A stretch of DNA of 64,000 bases from Aeromicrobium sp. Root495 (lineage in GTDB: Bacteria; Actinomycetota; Actinomycetes; Propionibacteriales; Nocardioidaceae): the NCBI RefSeq assembly GCF_001426755.1, contig NZ_LMFJ01000001.1, forward strand, positions 1,483,846 to 1,547,845, read 5' to 3'. The translations under genes were made by a program, and so were the position numbers. Shown one piece after another: positions 63,161 through 64,000 of this stretch. The notes under the pieces are model-generated. The model worked only from the letters and a program-made list of their open reading frames with translations. It was not told the origin of the DNA and did not search any database. Numbering within the stretch: the first letter of the stretch is position 1; every line of letters starts with the position of its first letter.

Positions 63161-63655
63161 GTGACCGGTTTCGACGATCTTCTTGCTTCCAATCGGCAGT
63201 TCGCCGAGTCCTTCGACCTCGCCGGGTTCGACGGCATCGCCAAGGCCGGCGTGGCCATGGTGACGTGCATGGACTCGCGCATCGACCCCCTGGGGATGAT
63301 CGGCCTCTCCCCCGGAGACGCCAAGATCCTGCGCAACCCCGGTGGCCGCGTGACGGAGCGCGTTCTCGTCGCGGTCGTCCTCGGCGTGACGCTGCTGCAG
63401 GTGAAGCGGGTCATGATCGTGCAGCACACCCGCTGCGCCATGGCCTCGGCCTCCGAGGACGAGCTGCACGCCCGCATCGAGGAGCGCACCGGCGTCGACG
63501 CCACCTGGATGGAGCTCGGAGCCATCGACGACCAGGAGGCGTCCATCCGCGCTGACGTCCACAAGGTGGTCTCGCACCCCCTCGTGCCCTCCGACATCGA
63601 GGTGGGCGGCTTCGTCTACGACGTCGACTCGGGCCTGCTCACGCCGGTCGTCTGA
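63161..63655 (+). CDS. Second beta-carbonic anhydrase-like protein
   Basis: 164 residues, same family and length as the gene at 9984-10475. Zinc ligands Cys36 (TCMDSR), His89 and Cys92 are present, as is the Asp38-Arg40 dyad. It differs at the zinc loop, QHTRCAM instead of HHTDCGM, and in the helix after it. Members of this divergent group may still hydrate CO2 or may act on another small molecule. Stands alone after the lprG-P55 operon with its own promoter. Confidence 0.85.
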   Translation: MTGFDDLLASNRQFAESFDLAGFDGIAKAGVAMVTCMDSRIDPLGMIGLSPGDAKILRNPGGRVTERVLVAVVLGVTLLQVKRVMIVQHTRCAMASASEDELHARIEERTGVDATWMELGAIDDQEASIRADVHKVVSHPLVPSDIEVGGFVYDVDSGLLTPVV

Positions 63656-63659
63656 GCCT

Positions 63660-64000
63660 TCAGGTCGCGTTGCCGGTGAGGTCGTAGCGGGCGGTCTGGA
63701 AGCTGCCGTCCGTGCCGATCACCGTGACGGTGATGCCGGTGGGCAGCACGTCGGTCTGGACGGTGCGTGGGTCCGTCACCCCGAGCCGCTGGACCGCACG
63801 GTCGCGGACGCGCGCCAGGACGTCCGTGAGCGGTGCGAGGTCGAACGTGGGCGACACAGGAGAGTCGAACGACGTGGTGCGCGTGCTCGTGGACTGCACC
63901 GTGCCGTTGAGCCACCGCGTCTCCTTGGCCTCGCCGGTGGGGGTGCGGACCCAGACCGTGGCCACGGCGTCGTAGAAGCGCACCCGTTCCACCCTGGTCG
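63660..64000 (-). CDS. Hypothetical protein, truncated by window edge
   Basis: The visible 110+ residues include DAVATVWVRTPTGEAKETRWLNG, a region rich in S and T, LARVRDRAVQRLGV and a final ITVTVIGTDGSFQTARYDL. Mixed beta/alpha, no membrane helix visible. A GTG at 63992 could be the start, but the frame stays open to the window edge, so the N-terminus is probably outside. Family not recognised. Convergent with the second carbonic anhydrase gene, 4 bp apart. Confidence 0.5.
   Translation of the reverse strand, partial: TRVERVRFYDAVATVWVRTPTGEAKETRWLNGTVQSTSTRTTSFDSPVSPTFDLAPLTDVLARVRDRAVQRLGVTDPRTVQTDVLPTGITVTVIGTDGSFQTARYDLTGNAT

Overview
The window is GC-rich chromosomal DNA (by eye about 70% G+C) from an actinobacterium. 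Nearly every base lies in a long, strongly codon-biased gene. Actinobacterial signature genes are present: sepH, the DUF3159/OB-fold/DUF3710/dut/DUF3093/DUF4193/suhB core block, a ferrochelatase with C-terminal cysteines, a fadA2/fabG4/htdX cluster, an lprG-P55 pair, and many leaderless starts. Gene content fits Nocardioidaceae (for example Aeromicrobium or Nocardioides), but the genus is an inference. I see no rRNA, tRNA, CRISPR array, phage, transposase or plasmid gene; this is mostly stable core genome with a few accessory blocks.

Region 1-9.9 kb: the end of an MBL-fold hydrolase, a small membrane protein, LtrA, then two cytochrome P450 genes flanking a DesK/DesR-like two-component system. 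One P450 is coupled to an unrecognised 99-residue protein. An APC amino-acid permease, a small monooxygenase-fold protein and a TerC metal transporter follow. The TerC gene is preceded by a yybP-ykoY (Mn2+) riboswitch with a clear Shine-Dalgarno switch.

Region 10-24 kb: beta-carbonic anhydrase, uvrB, a TetR regulator, an inverted pair of tandem repeat arrays, the fatty-acid cluster fadA2 <> fabG4-htdX, a secreted S15/CocE hydrolase, tesB, a PAC2 protein, dxs and a flavin-reductase-fold protein. Region 24-30 kb: a sugar ABC system (xylF-xylG-xylH, with a 17-bp hairpin between xylF and xylG) ending in its ROK regulator, then Tat-exported PhoD. Region 30-37 kb: acnA with a palindromic operator upstream and a strong terminator downstream, and an RDD protein paired with a very large zinc-ribbon membrane protein.

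Region 37-47 kb matches, from memory, the mycobacterial Rv2689c-Rv2701c neighbourhood: TrmA-type RNA methyltransferase, KimA-like K+ importer, divergent CeoB/CeoC Trk regulators, DUF3159, OB-fold protein, DUF3710, dut, DUF3093, DUF4235, DUF4193, suhB, hemH. Region 47-64 kb: MFS, PutA, SepH, a five-copy hairpin array, thymidine kinase, a phosphodiesterase-DUF5998-Pat acetyltransferase operon with overlapping ends, topoisomerase IV A subunit (parC), lprG-P55, a second carbonic anhydrase-like gene and a truncated unknown gene.

Genes are tightly packed: many neighbours overlap by 1 to 31 nt. At least fourteen starts show a TANNNT hexamer 6-8 nt before the start codon with no Shine-Dalgarno, which points to widespread leaderless transcription. 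The most unusual structural features are the GGACGRACG hairpin arrays lying in convergent intergenic gaps.
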